Source: Palsa-504 sp963790065
Lineage (GTDB): Bacteria; Actinomycetota; Actinomycetes; Streptosporangiales; Streptosporangiaceae
DNA: 64,000 nucleotides
Assembly (NCBI GenBank): GCA_963790065.1
Contig: CAWBNK010000005.1
Coordinates: 62,001 to 126,000, forward strand
Direction: 5' to 3'
Shown: positions 10,706-19,071 of the stretch, piece by piece
How the letters are laid out: every line of letters begins with the position of its first letter
Position numbering within the stretch: the stretch's first letter is position 1
Made by a program: the position numbers and the translations under genes
Notes under the pieces: model-generated
What the model was told of the DNA's origin: nothing
Database searches by the model: none
The model's input: the letters and a program-made list of their open reading frames with translations, nothing else

Positions 10706-13216
10706 CTAACTCCGGATCCGGTCGTTGGCCGGGTCGAACAGCGGGGTGGCGCTGGCCCGGGCCACCGTGACCGGGTACTGCTCGCCCATGTACTCCACCA
10801 GCAGCGCGTTGCCCTCGACGGCCTCGGCGGCGGGCAGGTAGGCCATCAGCAGGTGCTTGCCCACCGACGGGCCGGATCCCGCGCTGGTCACGTACGACGG
10901 GCGGCCCTTGGCGTCCACCAGCCGCTCGCCGGCCAGCGACAGGATCGGCTCGCCGCCCAGCATGTAGCGCGGCATGCCGGAGGCGCCCTCGTGCGAGTCC
11001 ACGGTCAGCGTGCACATCACCGCGACCGGCGGTTCGGCCCGCTGCCGCAGGTAGGCCTCCCGGCCGATGAACGGCTGCTCCTTGACCTTGGGCCGGGTCA
11101 TGCCCGCCTCGACCACGGTGTACTCGGGCGTGAGCTCGGCGCCGAACGCCCGGTACCCCTTCTCCAGCCGCCCGGTGGTCCCGTACACGCCGATGCCGGC
11201 CGGGATCAGGCCGAGCGGCTGGCCCGCGGCCCGCAGCGTGTCCCACAGCCGGGCGCCCTGCTCGATCGGCGCATGCAGTTCCCAGCCCAGCTCGCCCACG
11301 TAGGAGATGCGGGAGGCGAGCACCACAGCGCCGCCGATTTCGATCTCCCGGCAGGTGCCGAACGCGAAGCCCTGGTGCGACACGTCATCCTCGGTCACCG
11401 CGGCCAGCACGTCCCTGGCCCGCGGACCCCACAGCCCGATCGTGGTCCAGGCCGAGGTGAGGTCGGCCAGGAACGCGTCCGGCGGCAGGTGGTCGCGGAT
11501 CCACTTGGCGTCGGACATGCCGGTCGCGCCGCCGGTGACCACCCGGAACCGGTCCGGAGCCAGCCGCATGACGGTCAGGTCGGCCCGGAACCCGCCGTTA
11601 TCGTCGAGCCAGGAGGTGTACACCACCCGGCCGACGGCGACGTTCAGCTGGGCCACCGACAGCGTCTGCACCGCGGTCAGCGCGCCAGGACCGGAGATCT
11701 CCAGCACGGCGAAGGCGGACAGGTCGACCAGCGCGCAGGTGTCCCGCATGGCCAGGTGCTCGGCGTTGATGATCGGCGACCACCAGCGTGATTCCCATTC
11801 CGCCGGGCGGTCCATCAGCCGCCCGGCGTACCTGGCCAGCAGGTGCTCGTTGGCGGCGTACCAGAACGGTCGCTCCCAGCCCGCGGTCTCGTAGAACACC
11901 GCGCCCAGCTCGCGTTCCCGGTCGTAGACCGGGCTGACCCGGACCGGGCGGCCGGACTCCCACTGCTCGCTGGGATGCACGATGCCGTACATCTTGTTGA
12001 AGCCCTCGCGGGCCCGGTCGCGCACGTGGGCCACGGTCTGCTGGTGCGGGTAGAACCGGGCGGCGTCGGCCTCGTGCACGTCGACGGTGGTGACCAGGCC
12101 CGACATGAGCTCGGCCACCGCCCGGCCGCAGCCCGGGCCCTCCTTGATCCAGCTGGCCGCGGCCGCCCACAGGCCCTTGGCCTCGGGCATCTCGCCCAGC
12201 AGCGGGTGCCCGTCCGGGGTCATCGAGATCAGGCCGTTGATCGCGTACCTGATGCCGGCCCGCTCGTCGCCGAGCAGTTCGGGCATCAGCTCGAGCGCCT
12301 GCTCCAGCTGCGGGTCGAAGTCCTCCTGGGTAAACGGCATCTCGGTGGGCGAGAGCGCGGACTCCTCGATGGAGGGGATCTCGTCCGGCGGGACGATGAT
12401 CGGGCGGTGCGCGTACGAGCCGACCTCCATGTCACCGCCGTGCTGGCGCTCGTACATGTTGGTGTCGACGTCACGGACGATCGGGTAGGAGATCTCGCCC
12501 GGCGTATCGGCGAACAGCGCGATCGGGCCGACGCTGATCATCTGGTGCACGGTGGGGGTCAGGGCCAGCCGGGCCCCGGCCATCCGGGCGATCCGCGGCG
12601 ACCACACCCCGCAGCAGATGACGACGTTATCGGTCGCGATCTCACCCGCGCTGGTGGAGATGCCCCGGACCTGTCCGTCGGTGACGGTGATGCCGTGCAC
12701 CTCGGTGCCGGCCAGCACGGTCAGCGCGCCGGAGCGCTGGGCGCCCTCCCGCATCAGCGTGCCCGCCCGCAGCGAGTCGACCACGCCCACGGTGGGGAAG
12801 TGCGCGCCGCCCAGGATGACCGACTCGTCCAGGTAGGGCACCAGCTTGCCGACCTCACCCGGGGTCAGGATCTCGGCCGGGATGCCCCAGGACTTGGCCT
12901 GGCTGCAGCGCCGCAGCAGCTCGGTCATCCGCTCCGGCGTCCGGGCCACCTCCAGGCCGCCGCTCTGGGTGAACACGCCTAGCTCGGAGTACTGGGCGGT
13001 GCTGTCCGTGGTCAGCTCGAACATCATCCTGGAGTACTCGATCGGGAAGATGAAGTTGGAGGCGTGGCCGGTCGAGCCGCCCGGGTTCGGCATCGGGCCC
13101 TTGTCGACCAGCACCAGGTCCCGCCAGCCGAGCCGGTCCAGGTGGTGGACGAGGCTGTTGCCGACGATGCCGGCCCCGATGATGACGGCGCTGGCCCGCG
13201 CCGGAGTCTCAGTCAT
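10706..13216 (-). CDS. DMGDH/sarcosine dehydrogenase-like FAD oxidoreductase with GcvT domain
   Basis: An 836-residue two-part enzyme. Residues about 8-380 form a DAO-type FAD fold with AVIIGAGIVGNSLVHHL at the N-terminus. A linker (FAO_M-like) follows, then a GcvT aminomethyltransferase fold (about 440-720, with VVYTSWLDDNGGFRADLTV) and its C-terminal barrel. The family oxidatively demethylates dimethylglycine, sarcosine or similar N-methyl amines and hands formaldehyde equivalents to THF in the GcvT half, giving 5,10-methylene-THF. Electrons normally go to ETF, and etfBA follow immediately. It lies 3 bp after the MetF-like gene. Substrate choice between dimethylglycine, sarcosine and other amines cannot be made from sequence. 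Confidence 0.88.
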   Translation of the reverse strand: MTETPARASAVIIGAGIVGNSLVHHLDRLGWRDLVLVDKGPMPNPGGSTGHASNFIFPIEYSRMMFELTTDSTAQYSELGVFTQSGGLEVARTPERMTELLRRCSQAKSWGIPAEILTPGEVGKLVPYLDESVILGGAHFPTVGVVDSLRAGTLMREGAQRSGALTVLAGTEVHGITVTDGQVRGISTSAGEIATDNVVICCGVWSPRIARMAGARLALTPTVHQMISVGPIALFADTPGEISYPIVRDVDTNMYERQHGGDMEVGSYAHRPIIVPPDEIPSIEESALSPTEMPFTQEDFDPQLEQALELMPELLGDERAGIRYAINGLISMTPDGHPLLGEMPEAKGLWAAAASWIKEGPGCGRAVAELMSGLVTTVDVHEADAARFYPHQQTVAHVRDRAREGFNKMYGIVHPSEQWESGRPVRVSPVYDRERELGAVFYETAGWERPFWYAANEHLLARYAGRLMDRPAEWESRWWSPIINAEHLAMRDTCALVDLSAFAVLEISGPGALTAVQTLSVAQLNVAVGRVVYTSWLDDNGGFRADLTVMRLAPDRFRVVTGGATGMSDAKWIRDHLPPDAFLADLTSAWTTIGLWGPRARDVLAAVTEDDVSHQGFAFGTCREIEIGGAVVLASRISYVGELGWELHAPIEQGARLWDTLRAAGQPLGLIPAGIGVYGTTGRLEKGYRAFGAELTPEYTVVEAGMTRPKVKEQPFIGREAYLRQRAEPPVAVMCTLTVDSHEGASGMPRYMLGGEPILSLAGERLVDAKGRPSYVTSAGSGPSVGKHLLMAYLPAAEAVEGNALLVEYMGEQYPVTVARASATPLFDPANDRIRS

Positions 13217-13219
13217 GGA

Positions 13220-14083
13220 TCATCCCGCCAGAAGTGGTTTGTCGATTCCGGTGCGCTCCAGCGCGGCCCGGCGCCATTGCTCGGACTGCCGGAGCTGGTT
13301 GAAGGTGAACAGGTGCAGGCCCGCCACGCCCGAGGCCGGCGCGGCCAGCGTGGCCGCGGCCCGGTCAAGCAGCCGGTCCGGGCTGTAGCCGCCGGGCACC
13401 CAGAAGCGCAGGATCCAGCCCGGGTGCCTGGTGATGAAGCGGGCCGATTCCGACGCGCCGGCCACCGCGGCCATCTTCAGCAGCCGGGTCCGCTCGGCCG
13501 GCCCGGCCAGCCCCACGTACAGCGGCAGGGTGACGCCGCGGGCCCGGATCCGCCCGATCCAGCGGGCCAGCGCGGCCGGGTCGAAGCACACGTTGCTCAC
13601 GATGTAGGTGGCGTACCTGCGCTTGTCCCACATGGCCTGGATGGTGATGTCGTCGTGGATCTTGGGGTGGCGTTCCGGGTAGCCGGTGATGCCGACCCGG
13701 CCGAACGGGCCGCCCAGCTCGGCCAGCCGCTCGAGCAGCGGCAGCGCGCTGTCGAACGGCCCGGCCGGGTGCGAGGCGTCCCCGCCCGGCACGAACACGT
13801 CGTCCACGCCGGCGGCCTGCAGCCGGCCGATGATCTCGGCCAGGTGCGCGTCGCTGGCCACCGACCGGGCCGCCAGGTGCGGCACCACCCGGTAGCCGCG
13901 GGCGGTCAGCCGCTCGGTGAGCTCGATGGTCGGCTCCAGGCCCTTGACCGGCGACGCGGTGACCGTGACCGTCATCCCGGCCGGCACCCAGTCGGCCACG
14001 GCCTGCTCGGTGCCCTTGGCCGGGATCACCTCGAACCTGGGCCGGGAAAGGAAACCGTGGACCAGCGTGTTGAGGGTGCTCAC
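13220..14083 (-). CDS. Methylenetetrahydrofolate reductase-like protein (MetF family)
   Basis: A 287-residue TIM-barrel protein related to MTHFR. Recognisable parts are TVTASPVKGLEPTIELTERL, DDVFVPGGDASHPAGPFDSA (the G-D-x-x-x region that contacts folate/FAD), RVGITGYPERHP and the C-terminal LHLFTFNQL. It is short and diverged from housekeeping MetF and carries no C-terminal regulatory domain. The GTG start overlaps the DUF1638 stop as GTGA. In a methylotrophic setting it would run in the oxidative direction, turning methyl-THF from the corrinoid branch into methylene-THF. This direction is inference from gene context. Confidence 0.82.
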   Translation of the reverse strand: MSTLNTLVHGFLSRPRFEVIPAKGTEQAVADWVPAGMTVTVTASPVKGLEPTIELTERLTARGYRVVPHLAARSVASDAHLAEIIGRLQAAGVDDVFVPGGDASHPAGPFDSALPLLERLAELGGPFGRVGITGYPERHPKIHDDITIQAMWDKRRYATYIVSNVCFDPAALARWIGRIRARGVTLPLYVGLAGPAERTRLLKMAAVAGASESARFITRHPGWILRFWVPGGYSPDRLLDRAAATLAAPASGVAGLHLFTFNQLRQSEQWRRAALERTGIDKPLLAG

Positions 14084-14751
14084 GCCGCCTCCGCCACCAG
14101 CGCGGCGAGGGCGCTCTCCAGCCCGCTGACCCCGGCCTCGACCCGGGTCAGCGGCAGGCCGAACAGCCCGGCCACCCGGTCCGCCTCGGCCGCCAGCGCC
14201 TGAGTGGGCTCCTGGGCCAGCCACACCAGCCGCCGGTAGTGCCCGAAGTAGTCCGGCCACAGCTGCGGGTACCGGTCCAGGCCCAGCTCGGCCAGCACCA
14301 GCCGGTCGAAGCCGCGCAGCAGGAAGTCGGTCAGCACGTAGGTGCCCGGCTCGGCCTCGAACATGGCGGCCATCCGGTCCGGGCCGCCGAACACGTCGTA
14401 GCAGTGCAGCCCGGGCAGCCGCCGGACCCCGTACCTGGCGCACAGGTCGTCCAGCGCACCGTAGGTACCGCAGTCGGCGTAGGCCAGGGCCACGGTGCGG
14501 CCGGCGCGCTGGGCGGAAACCACGGCCCGTTCGGCCTCGATAATGATCTTCTGCGGCCGGTTGTGCAGCACGGCGGGCAGGGACCGTACGGTGACCGGCC
14601 AGCCCCGCCGGGCCGCGATGGCCCGGACGTGCCCGGCCAGCGCCCCGCAGGCGATGACCTCAGTGCTAGCCGGAGCACGCTCAACTGGCGGGGAAGTTGA
14701 GTTGCTCGACGAAGCGGTCGTTGAAGTCGGCGCGGTCGGACAGCTCGACAT
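14080..14751 (-). CDS. DUF1638 family protein
   Basis: A 223-residue protein with the DUF1638 features VIACGALAGHVRAI, HNRPQKI, VALAYADCGTYGALDDLC and a conserved LPGLHCYDVFGG segment with invariant Cys residues. The only in-frame start is the ATG at 14751, which overlaps the end of the RamA-like gene by 71 bp; the first 30 residues look non-conserved. The family has no proven function but is often encoded next to corrinoid methyltransferase genes in methanogens and clostridia. Its place in this operon fits an accessory role, perhaps metal or cofactor handling. Confidence 0.8.
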   Translation of the reverse strand: MSSCPTAPTSTTASSSNSTSPPVERAPASTEVIACGALAGHVRAIAARRGWPVTVRSLPAVLHNRPQKIIIEAERAVVSAQRAGRTVALAYADCGTYGALDDLCARYGVRRLPGLHCYDVFGGPDRMAAMFEAEPGTYVLTDFLLRGFDRLVLAELGLDRYPQLWPDYFGHYRRLVWLAQEPTQALAAEADRVAGLFGLPLTRVEAGVSGLESALAALVAEAA

Positions 14752-16541
14752 ACCTCACCTCCTCCAGCAGGGCCAGGCCGCCCGCCCGCTCGCGCAGGCT
14801 GAGCAGCGCCATCTTCGCCCCCTCGCCGGCCACGTTGCCGGCCGGCACGACACGCTGGACCGGGACCTTGGGCACCAGGCCGATCCTGATCGCGCTGGCC
14901 GGCGACAGGAAACTGCCGAACGACCCGGCCAGCAGCACCTGCTTGACGTCGGCCTCGGTCAGGCCGGCCTCCTCCAGCAGGATGCGCCAGCCGGTGGCGA
15001 TGGCCGCCTTGGCGAACTGCAGCTCGCGGACGTCGCGCTGGGACAGGTAGATGCTCTCGGCGGGATCGGGCCCGCGCCAGTGCAGCACGAACACGCGTTC
15101 CTTACCGATGCTGGTCAGCCGCGGGGCCAGGCCCGGCGCGGTGGCCCGGGCCTGCTCCTCGGTCACGAACCGGCCGGATGAGTCCAGCAGGCCCGTCCTG
15201 ACCAGGCCGGTGACCGCGTCGACCAGGCCGGAGCCGCACAGGCCCTGCGGCTCGGCGTCGCCGATGACCTTCAGGGTCAGCTCCTCGGCGGTCATCCCCA
15301 CCACCTCGATGGCGCCGTCGGCGGCGCGCATCCCGCACCGGATCGCGGCCCCCTCGAAGGCGGGCCCGGCGGGCGCGGCCGTAGCCAGCAGCCAGTCCCG
15401 GTTGCCCAGCACGATCTCGCAGTTGGTGCCGATGTCCACGAACAGCCGGATCCTGGCGTCCCGGTCCATCCCGCTGGCCAGCAGGCCGGCCGTGATATCG
15501 CCGCCCACGTAGGCGCCGAACGCGGGGAAGACCACCGCGCGGGCCCGGGGGTGCACGGCGCCGCCCAGGCCCAGGTCGGACGCCAGCACCTCGGGGTACA
15601 GCCGGGTGGACATGATGAACGGCGCCATGCCGAGCGGCTCGGGGTCGATGCCCAGCACGATATGGGTCATGGTGGCGTTGCCGGCCAGCGCGACCTCGTA
15701 CACCTCATCCGGCGGCACGCCGGCCGCGGCGCAGACCGCCTGGGCCAGCTCGGCCAGCGTCTCGGCGGCCAGGTTCCGCAGCTTGTCCAGCGCGCCGGGG
15801 TCCATCATGGTGGCGCTGATCCTGGTGATCACGTCGGCGCCGAACGGCTGCTGCTTGTTCAGCGTGGATTCCACCGCGGCCGGGGTGCCGGTGGACAGGT
15901 CGAGCAGGGTGGCCACCACCGTGGTGGTGCCCAGGTCGAAGGCGATGCCGAACCGGCGGCCGGTGGTGTCGCCCGGCTCGACGGCGATGAGCAGGTCGTC
16001 GACCACCACCGCGGTGACCTTATAGTCGGCCGCGCGCAGGGTCTGGCCGAGAGTGCGCAGCACGGCTAGTTCGGCCCGCGGCTCAAGGTCGTCGAGCTGG
16101 GCCAGCACCCGCTCCAGGTCGCTGGCCTGGTCGGCCAGGTCCGGCTCGGCCAGTTCCAGGTACCGCTTCTGCACCGCCGGGCGCAGGATGACCTGCCAGG
16201 CCCACGCCGACCGTGGCCGCCTTGGGCCGGGTGGTCAGCGGCGGCACCTCGACCTGGGTGTCCCGGGTGGCCGGGGTGCGGCAGGCCAGCCGCCAGCCGT
16301 CCTTGATCTCCTGCGGCGTGTAGGCCCTGATGTCCAGGCTGGTCGGCGCGGGCGGGTCGGCGGCGATCTTGATCCGGCACTTCTTGCAGGTGCCGTGGCC
16401 GCCGCAGGTCGAGTCGATGGCGATGCCGTTCCAGCTGGCGGCGTCGAACAAGGTCACGCCGTACGGAACCCGCACGGCCCGTTCGTTGAAGAGCAGATTG
16501 ATCCGAACGGGCCCGGGTGCCTGCTCCTCGGCAACCGTCAC
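14681..16541 (-). pseudogene. RamA-like corrinoid reductive activator (2Fe-2S + ASKHA), apparent frameshift
   Basis: Two reading frames together give one typical activator of about 619 residues. The 5' part (from the GTG at 16541, overlapping the upstream stop as GTGA) is a plant-type 2Fe-2S domain with Cys 46, 52, 55 and 87 (STCGGHGTCKKC, WRLACR). The 3' part carries the ASKHA ATPase domain: FGIAFDLGTTTVVATLLDL, ADVITRISATM, FVDIGTNCEIVLG and LLAGSFGSFLSP. The frames meet at about 16190-16215; removing one G from CCTGG restores GVGLQVILRPAV. The protein uses ATP to reduce inactive Co(II) corrinoid to Co(I). Both halves are well conserved, so this is either a fresh frameshift, a sequencing indel or, least likely, programmed shifting. 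Confidence 0.8.
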
Positions 16542-17425
16542 GGCGCTCCCTGGCTCTGCTGCGCGGCCTTTTCCCTGGCCTGCTGGGCGCGGTGCGCCGC
16601 GATCCAGTTCGCGCCCCACTCGTCCCGGTTCAGCACCAGGTCGGCGGCCTTGACCGCGCGGACGATCTGCGGCGACCGGGCGTCCATGATCGCGCTGGTC
16701 AGGCCGTGGGTGATGGCGATGGGCAGGAACGCGGACGCGATCGTGTGCCGCTCCGGCATGCCGAAGCTCACGTTGGACGCGCCCAGCGTCATGTTCACCC
16801 CGAACTCGGCCTTGAGCATCGCGATCGTCTCGAGCGTCCGGGCCGGGTGCAGGGTGTCGGCGCCGACCGGCATGGCCAGCGGGTCGATGACGATGTCCTC
16901 GATGGGGATCTTGTACTGCTCGGTGGCGACGTGGATGAGCTTGCGGGCCAGGTCCACCCGGCGGGCGGGCTCCTCGGGGATCTCCTCCTCGTCGTTGGGC
17001 AGGCCGATGACCGCGGCGCCGTACTTCTTGACCAGCGGCAGGATCGCCTCGAGCCGTTCGTCCTCGGCGGTGACCGAGTTGACCAGCGCCTTGCCCTGGT
17101 AGGCGGCCAGGCCGGCCTCGAGCACCTCGATGATCGAGGAGTCGATGACCAGCGGCAGGTCGGTCAGCTGCTGGATCAGCTCGACGGCCTGGCGCATCAG
17201 CTCGGCCTCATTGGCCAGCGGGGCGCCCATGTTCACGTCCAGGAGCATGGCCCCGCCGTCGACCTGTTCCTTGACGTCGATCTCGACCCGGGACAGGTCG
17301 CCGTTGCGCAGCTGCAGCTGGAAGATCTTGCGGCCGGTCGGGTTGATCCGCTCGCCGATGATCGCGAACGGCTGGTCGTCGCCGATGCGTACCGTCTTGG
17401 TCGCCGAGGACAGGATGGTGTGCAC
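16538..17425 (-). CDS. Methylcorrinoid:tetrahydrofolate methyltransferase, pterin-binding (MtgA-like)
   Basis: A 295-residue pterin-binding TIM barrel of the MeTr/MtgA family. FAIIGERINPTG is the folate-binding signature, followed by GGAMLLDVNMGAPL, LVIDSSIIEVLEAGL and ALVNSVTAEDE. NMTLGASNVSFGMPER is also typical. It would take the methyl group from the methylated corrinoid protein encoded just upstream and place it on THF. The GTG start at 17425 has AGGAG at suitable spacing. It ends in a GTGA overlap with the RamA-like gene. Confidence 0.88.
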   Translation of the reverse strand: MHTILSSATKTVRIGDDQPFAIIGERINPTGRKIFQLQLRNGDLSRVEIDVKEQVDGGAMLLDVNMGAPLANEAELMRQAVELIQQLTDLPLVIDSSIIEVLEAGLAAYQGKALVNSVTAEDERLEAILPLVKKYGAAVIGLPNDEEEIPEEPARRVDLARKLIHVATEQYKIPIEDIVIDPLAMPVGADTLHPARTLETIAMLKAEFGVNMTLGASNVSFGMPERHTIASAFLPIAITHGLTSAIMDARSPQIVRAVKAADLVLNRDEWGANWIAAHRAQQAREKAAQQSQGAP

Positions 17426-17462
17426 GTTGACTGCTCCTGGGGGTTCGCGTCAGGCCCGGTAA

Positions 17463-18128
17463 TCAGGCATTGACGGGCGCGCGGCGCTTGGCGAGCAGTT
17501 CCTTGGCCCGGACCACGGCCGCGGAGGCGTCGGAGGCGTACCCGTCCGCGCCCACCACGTCGGCGTACTCCTGGGTGACCGGGGCGCCGCCGACCATCAC
17601 GATGACCTGGTCCCGCAGCCCGGACTTCTGCAGCGCGTTGATGTTGGCCTTGAACATCGGCATCGTGGTGGTCAGGAACGCGGAGAAGCCCACGATGTCC
17701 GGCTTGTGTTCCTTGATCGCCTCGACGAACTTCTCCGGCGCGACCTGCACGCCCAGGTCGATGACCTCGAAGCCCGCGCCCTCGAACATGATGTTGACCA
17801 GGTTCTTGCCGATGTCGTGCACGTCGCCCTTGACCGTGCCCATCACGATCTTGCCGATCGTCTGGGCTCCGGTCTCGGCCAGCAGCGGGCGCAGGATCTC
17901 CAGCGCCCCGGCCATGGCCTTGCCCGCGATGAGCATCTCGGGCACGAAGAAGTCGCCGCGCTCGAACCGGGCCCCGACCTCTTCCAGCGACGGGATCAGC
18001 GCCTCGTACAGCAGCTCCTCCGGGCCGAGGCCCATGGCCAGGCCCTGATTGGTCAGGTCCAGGACCGACGGCTTGTTGCCGACCAGCGTGTCGTCATACA
18101 GCTGGCTGAGCAGTTCTTCCCTGGTCAC
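17463..18128 (-). CDS. Corrinoid methyl-carrier protein (MtgC/MttC-like)
   Basis: A 221-residue B12-binding protein. Residues about 1-90 form the helical methyltransferase cap (GARFERGDFFVPEMLIAGKAM). The Rossmann B12 domain has GDVHDIGKN at 101-109, whose His104 is the lower axial ligand of cobalt, then GFSAFLTTTMP and VMVGGAPV. It shuttles the methyl group from the MttB-like enzyme to the pterin methyltransferase. The GTG start at 18128 overlaps the IclR stop (GTGA), linking its translation to the regulator. Confidence 0.93.
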   Translation of the reverse strand: MTREELLSQLYDDTLVGNKPSVLDLTNQGLAMGLGPEELLYEALIPSLEEVGARFERGDFFVPEMLIAGKAMAGALEILRPLLAETGAQTIGKIVMGTVKGDVHDIGKNLVNIMFEGAGFEVIDLGVQVAPEKFVEAIKEHKPDIVGFSAFLTTTMPMFKANINALQKSGLRDQVIVMVGGAPVTQEYADVVGADGYASDASAAVVRAKELLAKRRAPVNA

Positions 18129-18910
18129 GCGGCACCCGCCTTCCTGGTTTGCCTGGCTGCCCGCTGCCGGTAGCCGAGGGCCGCGGACAGGCCCGCGGCC
18201 TCCTCGGCGCAGTGCCCGGCCACCGCCGGCACGCGTTCTCTGGTCAGCCTGCTCGTGGGGGCCGACACCGACAGCGCCGCGATCACCGCGCCGTCGTAGC
18301 CGTGCACCGGCGCCGCCACCGCGATCAGGCCAGGCTCGAGTTCCTCGTCGGTCACCGCGTAGCCCCGGGCGCGCACGCCCGCCAGGTCCGAGCGCAGCGC
18401 CGCCTCGGTGCTGATGGTCCTGTCGGTGCGCCGCTCCAGCGAGCCGGCCACCTGCTGCGCGGCGCCGTAGGCCAGCAGCACCTTGCCCAGCGCCGAGCAG
18501 TACAGCGGCACGGACATGCCCACCCAGTTGGTGCCGCCGATCAGGTAGGTGCTGTCCACCTGGGCGATCTGTTCCACCAGGCCGTTGCTGACGACGCCGA
18601 GGTTGATCGTCTCGCCGGTGGCCTTGCCGAGCCGCTCCAGGAAGGGCTGGGCCACCGCGACCAGGCCGGCCTCGGCGCCGCCCCGCCAGGCGAAGCTGAC
18701 GAACATCTCGCCGGGCAGGAACCGGCCGTGGTCATCCCGGCGGACCAGCCCGTTGCGCTCGAGCGCGAGCAGCAGCCGGGAAGTGGTGGATTTGGCCAGC
18801 CCGGTGGTCGCGCTCAGCCCGGTGAACGTCATCGGGTCGGCCGAGTGCACCACCTCCGACAGCAGGCGAGCCGCCCGGTCGACGGCCTGCGTGCCGTTCT
18901 GGTTGCTCAT
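18125..18910 (-). CDS. IclR-family regulator of the methyl-transfer operon
   Basis: A 261-residue IclR protein. The winged helix at about 8-70 includes FTGLSATTGLAKSTTSRLLLALERNGLV, followed by the GAF-like effector domain (VGMSVPLYCSALGKVLLA, GYAVTDEELEPGLIAVAAPV). It is the first gene of the minus-strand operon and divergent from the MttB-like gene, with palindromes in the 161-bp gap, so it very likely controls both directions. ATG at 18910 has AGGAA upstream. The effector is probably the methylated amine or a product of it. Confidence 0.92.
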   Translation of the reverse strand: MSNQNGTQAVDRAARLLSEVVHSADPMTFTGLSATTGLAKSTTSRLLLALERNGLVRRDDHGRFLPGEMFVSFAWRGGAEAGLVAVAQPFLERLGKATGETINLGVVSNGLVEQIAQVDSTYLIGGTNWVGMSVPLYCSALGKVLLAYGAAQQVAGSLERRTDRTISTEAALRSDLAGVRARGYAVTDEELEPGLIAVAAPVHGYDGAVIAALSVSAPTSRLTRERVPAVAGHCAEEAAGLSAALGYRQRAARQTRKAGAA

Positions 18911-18949
18911 CGGGGAAGTTCCTGATTCTGCATACTGCGACGATGGCCA

Positions 18950-18990
18950 GGTTCCACTTTATGGGACCCAGTTCTACTATGTGATAGTAG
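18950..18990. promoter_or_regulatory. Palindromes between iclR and mttB-like gene
   Basis: CTACTAT-GTG-ATAGTAG (18974-18990) is a perfect palindrome with a 3-nt centre. GGTTCCA (18950-18956) and TGGGACC (18962-18968) form a second, imperfect one. Both lie in the divergent promoter gap and are good candidates for IclR binding. Confidence 0.55.
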
Positions 18991-19071
18991 GGTGCGGTTC
19001 TAAAATCGGTCAAGCTCGCAGTCCGGCTCGCATGGGCCCGGTTCCGAATTTCGAAGGCACGGTGAAGCTCG

